Shown one piece after another: positions 7,854-15,958 of a DNA stretch of 64,000 nucleotides (position 1 is the first letter of the stretch; every line of letters begins with the position of its first letter). The position numbers and the translations under genes were made by a program. The DNA comes from an uncultured Oscillospiraceae bacterium (lineage in GTDB: Bacteria > Bacillota > Clostridia > Oscillospirales > Ruminococcaceae). Under the pieces are notes generated by a model. The model made no database searches. It saw nothing but the letters and a program-made list of their open reading frames with translations, and was not told the DNA's origin. Location of the stretch: positions 1 to 64,000 of the forward strand of contig UQGL01000010.1 in assembly GCA_900540595.1 (NCBI GenBank), in the 5' to 3' direction.

Positions 7854-8898
7854 AACTGTCTGGGCCGTTGACGGCTCCTTTTTTGCCCAGCGCCTTTCCG
7901 GAATCCAGCGGTATTCCATCGAGCTGCTCGCAGCACTCGACCGCATTGTGCCGCCCGGCCTTGTGGAGATCGTCACCCCGCAGGGGGTTGAGACACCGCC
8001 GTATACAAACATAAAGACCGTGCCCTTCGGCACGCACAAGGGCGGCGTATGGCAGCAGCTGGATTATCCGCGTTATCTGAAGCAGCGCGATGCCAAGGGG
8101 CTTGCCACCTGCAATGTCATTCCGCTGTTCGGCTTTCGGGGCATTGCGGTCGTACACGATGTTTGCTACCGCGCCCGTCCGGACTTCTATACCGATCCGC
8201 GCGGCCGGCTGAGTGCGGCGTGGCACCGCCTGCAGTATCGCCGCATTGCCAAAATGGCCGAGCGCATCATCACGGTATCGGAGTTCTCCAAAAGCGAGAT
8301 CACCAAATATTACGGCGTGCCTGCGTCCGAAATAGAGGTCGTCTACAACGCCTGGCAGCAGATGGAGCGCATCACGCCCGATGACAGCATCTTTGCAGCC
8401 TACCCGCAGCTGAAAGCAGGCACGTATTATTTCAGCATGGCGAATCTGCTCAAGAACAAGAATTTCCCGTGGGTGCTGCGTGCAGCCAAGGCCCGGCCCG
8501 ATGCGGTGTTTGCCATTGCAGGCGGCGGCAGCCTTGCGGCCCAGGCAGAGCGCCTCGGGCTTGCCGATCTGCCGAATGTGCTGTATCTGGGCTATGTGTC
8601 GGACGGTGCGGCCAAGGCGTTGATGGCCCGCTGCCGTGCATTTTTGTTCCCAACCCTGTATGAGGGCTTCGGCATCCCCCCGCTTGAGGCTGCCGCCTGC
8701 GGTGCGCCCGAGATCATTGTCAGCGATACCCCCTGTATGCGCGAGGTCTACGGCCCCAGTGCCGCCTATATCGACCTTGCCGTCAACCACGGCGATGTTG
8801 ACAGCATCACCCCCGCGCAGGCACCCGCCGCCGCCGTGCTGGCCCGCTACAGCTGGGACCGCAGTGCAGAAAAGCTGCTGCAGATCCTTACGGTGTAA
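7846..8898 (+). CDS. family 4 glycosyltransferase
   Basis: 350 residues. Start at ATG 7846 (MSETVWAVDGSFF), with AAAGAGG about 10 bases upstream and an 8-base overlap with the hydrolase gene; a longer in-frame start has no ribosome site. Features of retaining GT4 enzymes: an N-terminal Rossmann half with 'GIQRYSIELL', 'VVHDVCY' and 'ITVSEFSKSEI', and the C-terminal 'YFSMANLLKNKNFPWVLRA' and 'ALMARCRAFLFPTLYEGFG' followed by 'PLEAAACGAPEIIVS' with the E-x7-E donor motif. It probably transfers a nucleotide-activated sugar to a surface glycan; acceptor unknown. Confidence 0.88.
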   Translation: MSETVWAVDGSFFAQRLSGIQRYSIELLAALDRIVPPGLVEIVTPQGVETPPYTNIKTVPFGTHKGGVWQQLDYPRYLKQRDAKGLATCNVIPLFGFRGIAVVHDVCYRARPDFYTDPRGRLSAAWHRLQYRRIAKMAERIITVSEFSKSEITKYYGVPASEIEVVYNAWQQMERITPDDSIFAAYPQLKAGTYYFSMANLLKNKNFPWVLRAAKARPDAVFAIAGGGSLAAQAERLGLADLPNVLYLGYVSDGAAKALMARCRAFLFPTLYEGFGIPPLEAAACGAPEIIVSDTPCMREVYGPSAAYIDLAVNHGDVDSITPAQAPAAAVLARYSWDRSAEKLLQILTV

Positions 8899-8935
8899 CC
8901 ACACTGTTCCAAACGCTGCCCCGCGCAGCAAAAGG

Positions 8936-8976
8936 CCGCCCGCCGCTTTCCACTGGAAAGCTGCGGGCGGTATCGG
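8936..8976. terminator. hairpin between convergent genes
   Basis: CCGCCCGC-C-GCTTTC pairs with GAAAGC-T-GCGGGCGG, one bulge each side. On the minus strand it is followed by CCTTTTG, so it can end the comM operon; the plus-strand T run is weaker. Confidence 0.65.
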
Positions 8977-8978
8977 TT

Positions 8979-10508
8979 TTATCGCATCCCAAATTTCCGG
9001 TCAAGGCTCCGGTACTGCAGTGCCTCCGAAAGATGGGCGGTGTCAAGCAGTTCACTGCCGTCCAAATCGGCCACGGTGCGGGCTACCCGCAAAATGCGGT
9101 CATAGGCGCGGGCGCTGTAGCCCAGACGCTCAAACGCGCCGCGCAGGATCTTTTCGGCGGCGGGGGTCATGCGGCAGTACCGCCGCAGCGCGGCCGAGGG
9201 CAGCTGCGCATTGCACCGCACACCGGGCAGGGCTTGGTAGCGCTCCCGCTGCAGGGCGCGGGCAGCAATGACCCGGGCGCGCACATCGGCGCTGGACTCG
9301 CCGCCCTGCTCAGACGCGAGATCGTCATATTCGACCGGAAGTGCCTCCACATGCAGGTCGATGCGGTCCAGCAGCGGCCCTGAAATGCGCCGCCGGTAGG
9401 CGTCCACGGCGCTGGGCGTGCAGGTACACTCTCGTGTCGGGTGGCCGAGATACCCGCATTTGCAGGGGTTCATGGCGGCCACCAGCATAAACTTGCAGGG
9501 GTAGGACGCACTGCCGTGTACGCGGCTGACGGTGACCTTGCCATCCTCCAGCGGCTGGCGCAGCACCTCCAGTGTGTCGCGGGCAAACTCCGGCAGCTCA
9601 TCCAAGAACAGCACGCCGTTGTGGGCCAGACTGACCTCGCCGGGGCGGGGTACGGACCCACCGCCCACGATGGCCGTGGAGCTGACACTGTGGTGCGGGC
9701 TGCGGAACGGCCGCTCCCGGATAAGCCCGGCGCCGCCCCGCAAAAGCCCGGCCACTGAATAAATCGCGCTTGTTTCCAACGCTTCCTCATAGCTCAGCGG
9801 CGGCAGAATACCCGGTAGCCGCTTGGCAAGCATCGATTTTCCGGTCCCCGGCGGGCCTACGAGTAAAAGGTTATGCCCGCCGGCCGCTGCAACCTCCATG
9901 GCACGGCGGGCCTCGCTCTGCCCGCGCACATCGGCCATGTCAGGCCCGAGCCAGACGCCGTTTTCATCGTACCCATCGGGTGCGGCGGGGGTGATGGGTT
10001 CCGCGCCGCAGAGGTGCAGCACAACATCCTGCGCACTGCGCGCGGGATAGACGGTCAGCCCCTCCGCTACGGCAGCCTCGGCGGCGTTCTCGGCGGGCAA
10101 AAACAGCTCCTTTACGCCGTTTTGCACAGCGGCAAGGGCCATCGGCAGCACACCGGTCACGGGGCGCAGTGTGCCGTCCAGCCCCAGCTCACCCAGAAAT
10201 GCCCGCTCGCCGCCGGGGGCGGGCAGCTTGCCCTGCGCGGCCAGTATCCCCACAAATACCGGCAGGTCATATACCGGCCCGGTCTTGCGCACATCGGCGG
10301 GGGCCAGATTGATCGTGATGCGGCTGGCGGGCCACGCATAGTGCAGGTTTTTCACGGCGCTGCGTACCCGCTCGCTGCTCTCCTTGACGGCGGAGTCCGG
10401 CAGGCCGACCAGATTGAACTGCGGCAGCCCGCCCGCAAGATCAGCCTCGACCTGCACAAGATACCCCGCCAGCCCGGTTACACCAAGGCTTGTCACTTTT
10501 GCATACAT
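8979..10508 (-). CDS. comM: YifB/ComM family magnesium-chelatase-like AAA+ ATPase
   Basis: 509 residues, the usual length. The N-terminal domain (MYAKVTSLGVTGLAGYLVQVE, then NLVGLPDSAVKES) is the ChlI/LonC-like part. The AAA+ core has Walker A VGPPGTGKSMLAKRLPG near residues 215-230, the 'HNGVLFLDELPEF' Walker B and the zinc-type 'NPCKCGYLGHPTRECTC' segment. The C-terminal Mg_chelatase domain includes 'RISGPLLDRIDLHVE'. ComM is a branch-migration helicase that helps integrate DNA in natural transformation; the role in Firmicutes is less clear. It is the last gene of a four-gene minus-strand operon, 12 bases after vanW-like. Confidence 0.92.
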   Translation of the reverse strand: MYAKVTSLGVTGLAGYLVQVEADLAGGLPQFNLVGLPDSAVKESSERVRSAVKNLHYAWPASRITINLAPADVRKTGPVYDLPVFVGILAAQGKLPAPGGERAFLGELGLDGTLRPVTGVLPMALAAVQNGVKELFLPAENAAEAAVAEGLTVYPARSAQDVVLHLCGAEPITPAAPDGYDENGVWLGPDMADVRGQSEARRAMEVAAAGGHNLLLVGPPGTGKSMLAKRLPGILPPLSYEEALETSAIYSVAGLLRGGAGLIRERPFRSPHHSVSSTAIVGGGSVPRPGEVSLAHNGVLFLDELPEFARDTLEVLRQPLEDGKVTVSRVHGSASYPCKFMLVAAMNPCKCGYLGHPTRECTCTPSAVDAYRRRISGPLLDRIDLHVEALPVEYDDLASEQGGESSADVRARVIAARALQRERYQALPGVRCNAQLPSAALRRYCRMTPAAEKILRGAFERLGYSARAYDRILRVARTVADLDGSELLDTAHLSEALQYRSLDRKFGMR

Positions 10509-10520
10509 AGGCGGCTCCCT

Positions 10521-11330
10521 TTACAGTTTTTCCACGCCGGGAATCAGCGCGGGGTCATACATGACTTCGGAATGGTTGTCCAGTACAAGCTCCCGATGCA
10601 GCAGCTGCCCGGTCTGTGCGTCCAGTGTCTCCTTGTAAATCTTCGACACACGGTAATATTTGCCGCCCTCTTTTTGGAAGTGGTGCCCTTCCTCCACAAT
10701 GCGGTAGCGGCAGGGCAGGGGGCGCTCACAGCGCAGCTCGGCGTAGAGGTTGTCCTCATCGCACCACAACAGCAGCTGGAACGTCTGGTCCGTCTCATTT
10801 TTAAAACGGTAGTCGCCGTTATTGTAAAACACCGACGTGCCGGAACTGAACGGCACCCGCAGCCCCTCGTCGGTGGCCAGCGCGTCGGAGTGCTTGTGGA
10901 ACTCGGTCACGGTCAGAGGGCTTACCAGCACAACGCGGTGAATCGTGTTTGCCAGGTTGCACAGCCCGCCGCCGATGCCCGGCAGAATATGATTACGCAC
11001 CAAAATCCGCCCATCCCGGTAGCCCTTGTGCTTGGTCGTCTTGCCCACCCGATGCCAGAAGGAAAACGTCTCGCCCGGGCGGATGAGAATGCCGTTGAGC
11101 CTTTCATTGGCAAGGCGGATGTTGACGGCCTTGTTCTCCTGCAAGACTGGGTCGATGCCCTTGCCGCGCTTGATGAGGTGCGAACTGTACTGCGCCACTA
11201 TGCAGGGCAGAGGCGCGGTATCCTGCGTGTCGGCATAGTTTTCCTGTGCGAAAAAATTCTTGATATGGCGCTTGCAGATTTCCTTTTGCAGCGCAATTTT
11301 GTAACAGGTCGGGCTGATATCGCAGAACAT
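10521..11330 (-). CDS. VanW family protein
   Basis: 269 residues. It carries the VanW core: 'AVNIRLANERLNGILIRPGETFSFW', 'GRVGK'-like 'HRVGKTTKHKGY', 'GGGLCNLANTIHRVVL' and 'FYNNGDYRFKNET'. VanW-like domains occur beside some glycopeptide resistance genes but also alone in many Firmicutes; the molecular function is unknown and no van genes are near. No signal peptide is seen, unlike many VanW proteins. GTGAGG precedes the ATG. It follows the YqeG gene by 9 bases in the same operon. Confidence 0.85.
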   Translation of the reverse strand: MFCDISPTCYKIALQKEICKRHIKNFFAQENYADTQDTAPLPCIVAQYSSHLIKRGKGIDPVLQENKAVNIRLANERLNGILIRPGETFSFWHRVGKTTKHKGYRDGRILVRNHILPGIGGGLCNLANTIHRVVLVSPLTVTEFHKHSDALATDEGLRVPFSSGTSVFYNNGDYRFKNETDQTFQLLLWCDEDNLYAELRCERPLPCRYRIVEEGHHFQKEGGKYYRVSKIYKETLDAQTGQLLHRELVLDNHSEVMYDPALIPGVEKL

Positions 11331-11339
11331 GAAACTGCC

Positions 11340-11867
11340 TCACTTTCCTATGCCGTCCAAACGGCCCCGGCGGCGCGGGTCACGGTGGTAAAACCAGAGG
11401 ATGGCTTTTTCCAGCACACGCTTTTTGCCATAGTGCGTCTCGCCGGGCAGCCGGATGAAATCCACCAGAATGCTGTCCAGCCCGGCGCGGTTCGCGCCGC
11501 GGATATCCCGGAACAGCTGGTCGCCGACGCAGACGACCTGCTCGGGCGGCAGGCCCAGCATGGCGCAGGCCCGGCGGTAGGCAGCGGGGTCGGGCTTGCC
11601 CGCCTCGGCAATAAAAAGCGTGCGGATATTGCGGTTGAATCGCTCAATGCGCGCGGCAGAATTGTCGGAGAGCAGCAGTGTTTTCAGCCCCAGGCTGTGG
11701 ATATGGCGGAACAGCGCGTCCACCTCGGGCGTGGAATCGTCGCCGTGGTGGACAAGCGTGTTGTCAATGTCAAACAGAATGCCTTTGTAGCCCAGCGCGG
11801 CCAGCTTTTCATAGTCGATGGCAAATACGCTGGGAACATGGGCCGTGGGGTACCAACGCTTAAGCAT
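11340..11867 (-). CDS. YqeG family HAD phosphatase
   Basis: 175 residues from ATG 11867 (MLKRWYPTAHVPSVFAIDY, a hallmark YqeG start); GGAGG lies in the end of the upstream gene and the two genes overlap by 8 bases. Motif I FDIDNTLVHHG carries the catalytic aspartates; motif II is TLLLSDNSAAR; motif III uses the 'AGKPDPAAYRRA' Lys; motif IV is VCVGDQLFRDIRGANRAG. YqeG is a HAD-IIIA phosphatase of uncertain substrate, related to mitochondrial phosphatidylglycerophosphate phosphatase, so a lipid role is possible. Confidence 0.9.
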   Translation of the reverse strand: MLKRWYPTAHVPSVFAIDYEKLAALGYKGILFDIDNTLVHHGDDSTPEVDALFRHIHSLGLKTLLLSDNSAARIERFNRNIRTLFIAEAGKPDPAAYRRACAMLGLPPEQVVCVGDQLFRDIRGANRAGLDSILVDFIRLPGETHYGKKRVLEKAILWFYHRDPRRRGRLDGIGK

Positions 11868-12537
11868 GCGGGGCCTCCATATAGTCGCAGACGGTGTTGA
11901 TCTGGTCGGCGATATCCCCGCCAAAAGCGTGCGCAAAAAAGGCACTGCCGATGGTGAAATACGCGGCCCCGGCAGCTTTGATTTCATCCAACCGGGCAAA
12001 GCTGTTCACACTGCCCGCCAGGCAGATCGGCGCATGGACCGCCGCGATGAACGCACGGTTCAGCGCCGCCGCGTCGCCGGTATAGCGGTAGCCCAGCAGA
12101 TCAATGCCATCCACGCCCTTGGCTAAATAGCCCTCGGCCTCGCAGATCATCCCCGCCGGGGTGCCGTGCAGGATAGAGGGACGGCCAGAAATTTGCCCAA
12201 CGAAGGGCATATACCGCAGCCCATGGGCGCGACAATAAGCATGGACGGCGTCAGAGTAGACCGTACCCATCAGGATATCACACCCGCAGGCAGCGGCCAT
12301 TTCGGCCCCGTGCAGGCATTCAGGCTCGGTGTAGGCGACGACCTCCAAACAGGTCGTCTTGCCGCAGACTTTCATCCGGGCAAACAGGGCCTGCATCTCG
12401 GCGAAGGGAAGCCCTTCCTCTTTAAAGCCCCAATACCGGGCGCGGGTGTGCTGACACCGGGCAAAGACTGCGGCGGCATCGGGCACAGTGACATCGTTGT
12501 GAGTCAGCATGACGATGAGTTCAGGCGTATGTTTCAT
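11860..12537 (-). CDS. TIM-barrel protein of unknown function
   Basis: 225 residues from ATG 12537 (MKHTPELIVML), the first start downstream of a good promoter. Sequence alternates strands and helices like a beta/alpha barrel: 'VMLTHND', 'CLEVVAYTE', 'CDILMGTVYSD', 'RYMPFVGQI', 'GVDGIDLLGYRYTG', 'PICLAGSVNSFARLDEI', 'AAYFTIGSAFFA'. The last two resemble phosphate-binding loops of HisA/NanE-like barrels. I do not recognise the exact family, so no reaction is proposed. It is the first gene of the operon with YqeG, VanW and ComM. Confidence 0.6.
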   Translation of the reverse strand: MKHTPELIVMLTHNDVTVPDAAAVFARCQHTRARYWGFKEEGLPFAEMQALFARMKVCGKTTCLEVVAYTEPECLHGAEMAAACGCDILMGTVYSDAVHAYCRAHGLRYMPFVGQISGRPSILHGTPAGMICEAEGYLAKGVDGIDLLGYRYTGDAAALNRAFIAAVHAPICLAGSVNSFARLDEIKAAGAAYFTIGSAFFAHAFGGDIADQINTVCDYMEAPHA

Positions 12538-12592
12538 ATAGGTCCACGGCTTTCCTTGGATACAATCATCGAGGTGCAGAGCAGATACCTTC

Positions 12593-12621
12593 ACTATACA
12601 CTGGAAAACGCCGTTTGGCAA
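12593..12621 (-). promoter_or_regulatory. sigma-A-type promoter of the TIM-barrel/yqeG/vanW/comM operon
   Basis: On the minus strand TTGCCA is followed after 17 bases by TATAGT, giving a short leader to the ATG at 12537. Confidence 0.65.
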
Positions 12622-12674
12622 GGGCAAAAGGCGAAAGAAACTGTAAAAATCAGGCAAAAATAAACAAAATTCGA

Positions 12675-12703
12675 TTGACAGGCTACGGCAAAGTTGGTAT
12701 ATT
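12675..12703 (+). promoter_or_regulatory. sigma-A promoter of the phosphosugar mutase gene
   Basis: A perfect TTGACA, a 17-base spacer and TATATT, about 50 bases upstream of the ATG at 12754. It diverges from the operon promoter at 12593-12621. Confidence 0.8.
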
Positions 12704-12753
12704 TAGAGTATGCCTAGTTAGTATTTCCTATGGAAAGTGAAGGTGTTTTACTT

Positions 12754-14436
12754 ATGTATCAGGATATGTATGAGCGTTGGCTGGCTGCCGAGCTGGACGA
12801 TGCAGACCTCAAGCCCGAGCTGGAAAGCGTTAAGGGGGACGATGCCGCCATTCAGGACCGCTTTGCCGTGGCCCTGAAGTTCGGCACCGCCGGTCTGCGC
12901 GGCGTCATCGGCGCGGGCACCAACCGCATGAATATTTATGTTGTCCGTCAGGCAACACAGGGCCTTGCCAACTGGGTCAAGACGCAGGGCGGCAGCCAGA
13001 CCGTTGCCATCAGCTATGACAGCCGCATCAAGAGCGATTTGTTTGCCAAAACGGCCGCCGAGGTGCTGGCTGCCAACGGCATTAAGGTCCGTATCTACAA
13101 GGCTCTGATGCCTGTTCCCGCGCTGAGCTTTGCCACCCGCTATTACAACTGCAACGCGGGTATCATGGTCACCGCCAGCCACAACCCTGCCAAGTACAAC
13201 GGCTACAAGGCCTACGGCCCGGACGGCTGCCAGATGACCGATGAGGCTGCCGACATCGTCTACGCCGAAATTCAGAAAACCGACATCCTGACCGGTGCCA
13301 AGCTTATCTCCTTTGAGGACGGTCTGGCGCAGGGCCTGATCGAGTATGTCGGTGACGACTGCATCAACGCGCTGTATGCCGCCATCGAGGCGCGCTCCAT
13401 CCGCCCGGGCATCTGCAAGACTGCTGGCCTCAAGCTGGTCTACAGCCCGCTGAACGGCTCCGGCCTTGTGCCCGTCACCCATGTTCTGGGGGACATCGGC
13501 ATCACCGACATCACCGTCGTGCCCGAGCAGAAGGACCCGGACGGCAACTTCCCGACCTGCCCGTATCCCAACCCCGAGATCTTTGAGGCTCTGCGCCTCG
13601 GCCTTGAGCTGGCCGAAAAGTCCGGCGCTGACCTGATGCTGGCCACCGACCCCGACGCGGACCGCGTTGGCATCGCCGTCAAGTGCAAGGACGGCAGCTA
13701 TGAGCTGCTCTCCGGCAATGAGGTTGGCGTTCTGCTGCTTGACTACATCTGCGCGGGCCGCATCGAGCAGGGCACGATGCCCAAGAACCCCGTCATGTGC
13801 AAGTCTATCGTCTCCACGCCGCTGGCTGACAAGGTCGCTGAGCATTACGGTGTCGAGTGCCGCAATGTGCTGACCGGCTTTAAATGGATCGGCGATCAGA
13901 TCGCCAAGCTGGAGGCTGACGGCGAGGTTGACCGCTTTATCTTCGGCTTTGAGGAAAGCTACGGCTATCTGGCCGGTCCCTACGTCCGCGATAAGGACGC
14001 TATCATCGGCTCGATGCTGATCTGCGAGATGGCCGCCTACTACCGCGCCAAGGGCTCCTCCATCAAGGAAGAGCTGGAGCGTATCTACACCGAATATGGC
14101 CGCTACCTGAACAAGGTGGACAGCTTTGAGTTCCCGGGCCTGTCCGGCATGGATAAGATGGCCAGCATCATGCAGAACCTGCGCGACAACCCGCCGAAGG
14201 ACTTTGCCGGTGACAAGGTCGTCAAGGTCGTGGACTACAAGAAGCCTGAGGAGACCGGCCTGCCCGCTGCCAATGTCCTGATCTATACGCTGGAAAGCGG
14301 TGCCACGGTTGTCGTGCGCCCCTCCGGTACCGAGCCGAAGATCAAGACCTACTTTACCACCAAGGGCAAGGACCTCGCCGAGGCCGAAGCCCAGAAGGAA
14401 AAGCTGGCCGAGGCCTGCAAGCCGCTGCTGGCGTAA
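12754..14436 (+). CDS. pgcA: phosphoglucomutase/phosphomannomutase (alpha-D-phosphohexomutase)
   Basis: 560 residues from ATG 12754 (MYQDMYERWLAAEL) with GAAGGTG 8 bases upstream; the upstream ATG at 12730 has no ribosome site. All four phosphohexomutase signatures are seen: 'FGTAGLRGVIGAG' at the N-terminus, the phosphoserine loop TASHNP near residue 146, the metal loop DPDADRVGIAV near 300, the sugar loop GFEESYGYL near 395 and the phosphate loop RPSGTEPKIKTYF near 520. Length matches B. subtilis PgcA, which interconverts glucose-6-P and glucose-1-P for UDP-glucose. Glucose versus mannose specificity cannot be decided here. Single-gene unit with promoter and terminator. Confidence 0.92.
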   Translation: MYQDMYERWLAAELDDADLKPELESVKGDDAAIQDRFAVALKFGTAGLRGVIGAGTNRMNIYVVRQATQGLANWVKTQGGSQTVAISYDSRIKSDLFAKTAAEVLAANGIKVRIYKALMPVPALSFATRYYNCNAGIMVTASHNPAKYNGYKAYGPDGCQMTDEAADIVYAEIQKTDILTGAKLISFEDGLAQGLIEYVGDDCINALYAAIEARSIRPGICKTAGLKLVYSPLNGSGLVPVTHVLGDIGITDITVVPEQKDPDGNFPTCPYPNPEIFEALRLGLELAEKSGADLMLATDPDADRVGIAVKCKDGSYELLSGNEVGVLLLDYICAGRIEQGTMPKNPVMCKSIVSTPLADKVAEHYGVECRNVLTGFKWIGDQIAKLEADGEVDRFIFGFEESYGYLAGPYVRDKDAIIGSMLICEMAAYYRAKGSSIKEELERIYTEYGRYLNKVDSFEFPGLSGMDKMASIMQNLRDNPPKDFAGDKVVKVVDYKKPEETGLPAANVLIYTLESGATVVVRPSGTEPKIKTYFTTKGKDLAEAEAQKEKLAEACKPLLA

Positions 14437-14457
14437 AATTTAGCATAGCATAAGCAA

Positions 14458-14495
14458 ACGCACCGTGTCCGCTTTTGGATGCGGTGCGTCTTTTT
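14458..14495 (+). terminator. terminator of the phosphosugar mutase gene
   Basis: ACGCACCG pairs with CGGTGCGT and is followed by CTTTTTG. Confidence 0.85.
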
Positions 14496-14516
14496 GTTTA
14501 TCCTGACGGCAAACGG

Positions 14517-14660
14517 GAAAAGCCCCTCCGGGCATCGCTGGCGCTCGACCACCTCCCCAGAATGGGGAGGCATCCTCGCGGGCACTGCCCGCGTAAAAAG
14601 GCGCCCCTTTCAGGGGAGCTGGCCGAGCTTGCGAGGCCTGAGGGACTTTGGCGGCTCTCC
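14517..14660. repeat. complex palindromic repeat region (related to the purD-flanking repeats)
   Basis: A run of short palindromes: CCTCCCC/GGGGAGG, GCGGGCAC/TGCCCGC and CCCCTTTCAGGGG followed by AGCTGGCCGAG. The last part resembles the hairpin-plus-GGTGGCCGAGG segment of the repeats at 43610 and 45062, so this may be a diverged copy. No gene is seen here. Confidence 0.55.
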
Positions 14661-14713
14661 GCCACCGCGCACTTTCCCTAAAAACTCCCCGCAAAATTCG
14701 TCGCCTACGCTAC

Positions 14714-14742
14714 TTGATAATGAAATTCTACACTTGTAGAAT
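14714..14742 (+). promoter_or_regulatory. sigma-A promoter overlapped by a BlaI-type operator
   Basis: TTGATA, 17 bases, TAGAAT. The first operator covers the end of the spacer and the whole -10 hexamer, which is where a repressor would block RNA polymerase. Confidence 0.8.
14725..14742. promoter_or_regulatory. BlaI/MecI-type operator 1
   Basis: A perfect 18-base palindrome, ATTCTACA-CT-TGTAGAAT. The TACA...TGTA core is the established BlaI/MecI/CopY operator type. Confidence 0.8.
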
Positions 14743-14752
14743 AAAACTATCC

Positions 14753-14766
14753 TCTACATCTGTAGA
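14753..14766. promoter_or_regulatory. BlaI/MecI-type operator 2
   Basis: TCTACA-TC-TGTAGA (followed by AT), centred 26 bases downstream of operator 1, near the expected transcription start. Two operators at this spacing are the rule for BlaI-controlled promoters. Confidence 0.78.
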
Positions 14767-14785
14767 ATAAAAAGGGGGCTTACCT

Positions 14786-15946
14786 GTGTATCAAGCTGTT
14801 TTTATCGCCTACTTAACACAAGGCCTGCTGCTCGGTCTGGCCGCGCTGGTGCTGCTGGCTGCCGCGCTCAGGCTGCAAAAGCGGTACGGCCCGCAGTGTT
14901 TCTGCCGGCTGTGGACCAAACTGGCTGTGCTGGCCCTGACCGTCTGCTGCGCGGGCGGTATGGTGGCCTGCAAGACGGTGGAACCGCTCCCGGAGGAACC
15001 AACAACCGCCGTGTCGGCACCGTCCGAAACGGACACCCCCGTTGTGACACCGGAGCCGCCGCCTGTTTCGATGGAGGCGGGGGCCACAGCCGTTCGCCGC
15101 GGTGCGGACTTCCTTTGGAGCGAGTACCTGATCGACGGAAACGGCTACTACCACCACAGCGGTGCGTGCGGCCTTGTGGAGCCTGCAGATTACGACAGCG
15201 AAGAAATCGCCGCTCTGCTGGATGCACCGCGCACGGACGGCACGAACTGGCGTGACTATCTGAACGATGGCAAGGGCGCGCTGGTCAAGGCAACCTTTGA
15301 GGTCGAACTTTCGCCCGAGGCATGGTATAGGGGGCCGCAATATGGAGAGGGGCGTTTCCATGTTTATCTGATTGTGCCGTTCGATGAAGCGCAGCCCTGT
15401 GAGGTCATCAGCGGCTGGCAGTCGGCCAACGATCCGAATCAATCGGCTCATTTTGAGATCCTGCCCATGGCGCGGGAGTTGGATCTAACCAACAACCAGT
15501 ACCGCATGCTGCTGCACCAGTGCAACACGCTGGCACAGGCGGGGGCGCGGGACTTTGGCAACCCCGGCGACTGGCCGCAGGATGAGTTGGAAACCTACCT
15601 CTATTATCGCAGCCGGTATTACAGCGGTCAGGCGGACGCCCTGCTGATGCTGAATACGGATTTCAGCGATACAATGGACTGGAACCGCCTGCCGGTCTAT
15701 CTGACCTATGACGAACTGAACGCGCTGGACTTTTCGGAACCAAAGACAGCCGCCATACCGGGCTTCCCATCGCCGGAAAGCCTCGAAAGCGATGACCCCG
15801 GCGTCTGGAGCTTTACACGAGAGGGTGCGTATCTGTTTGCCGAGTGGCCGGGTGTACAGGAATATGTATTCAATGTCTACAACGGTGACGCCAAATTGGA
15901 ATTTGATGCCCGCACCGTTTGCGTGTCGGGCCGCAGCCTGTCTTAA
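14786..15946 (+). CDS. BlaR1-like membrane sensor remnant without metalloprotease domain (function unknown)
   Basis: 386 residues from GTG 14786, with AAGGGGG 6 bases upstream. A hydrophobic segment (about 8-30), a basic stretch (RLQKRYGPQ) and a second hydrophobic segment (about 45-62, VLALTVCCAGGMVAC) precede a Pro/Thr-rich linker and an extracytoplasmic domain rich in Asp, Tyr and Trp that I do not recognise. The second segment resembles the last membrane helix of Clostridial M56/BlaR1-like antirepressors, but no HExxH motif is present. The BlaI operators upstream and the BlaI C-terminal fragment downstream suggest a regulator locus that lost its protease and DNA-binding parts. The BlaR1 relationship is inference. 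Confidence 0.6.
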   Translation: MYQAVFIAYLTQGLLLGLAALVLLAAALRLQKRYGPQCFCRLWTKLAVLALTVCCAGGMVACKTVEPLPEEPTTAVSAPSETDTPVVTPEPPPVSMEAGATAVRRGADFLWSEYLIDGNGYYHHSGACGLVEPADYDSEEIAALLDAPRTDGTNWRDYLNDGKGALVKATFEVELSPEAWYRGPQYGEGRFHVYLIVPFDEAQPCEVISGWQSANDPNQSAHFEILPMARELDLTNNQYRMLLHQCNTLAQAGARDFGNPGDWPQDELETYLYYRSRYYSGQADALLMLNTDFSDTMDWNRLPVYLTYDELNALDFSEPKTAAIPGFPSPESLESDDPGVWSFTREGAYLFAEWPGVQEYVFNVYNGDAKLEFDARTVCVSGRSLS

Positions 15947-15958
15947 AAAGGAGTCGCT

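Noticed and set aside
10521-11330. Glycopeptide resistance locus around the VanW-like gene
   Set aside because: No vanA/B-type ligase, vanH, vanX or vanRS gene is nearby; VanW-like genes are common outside resistance clusters.
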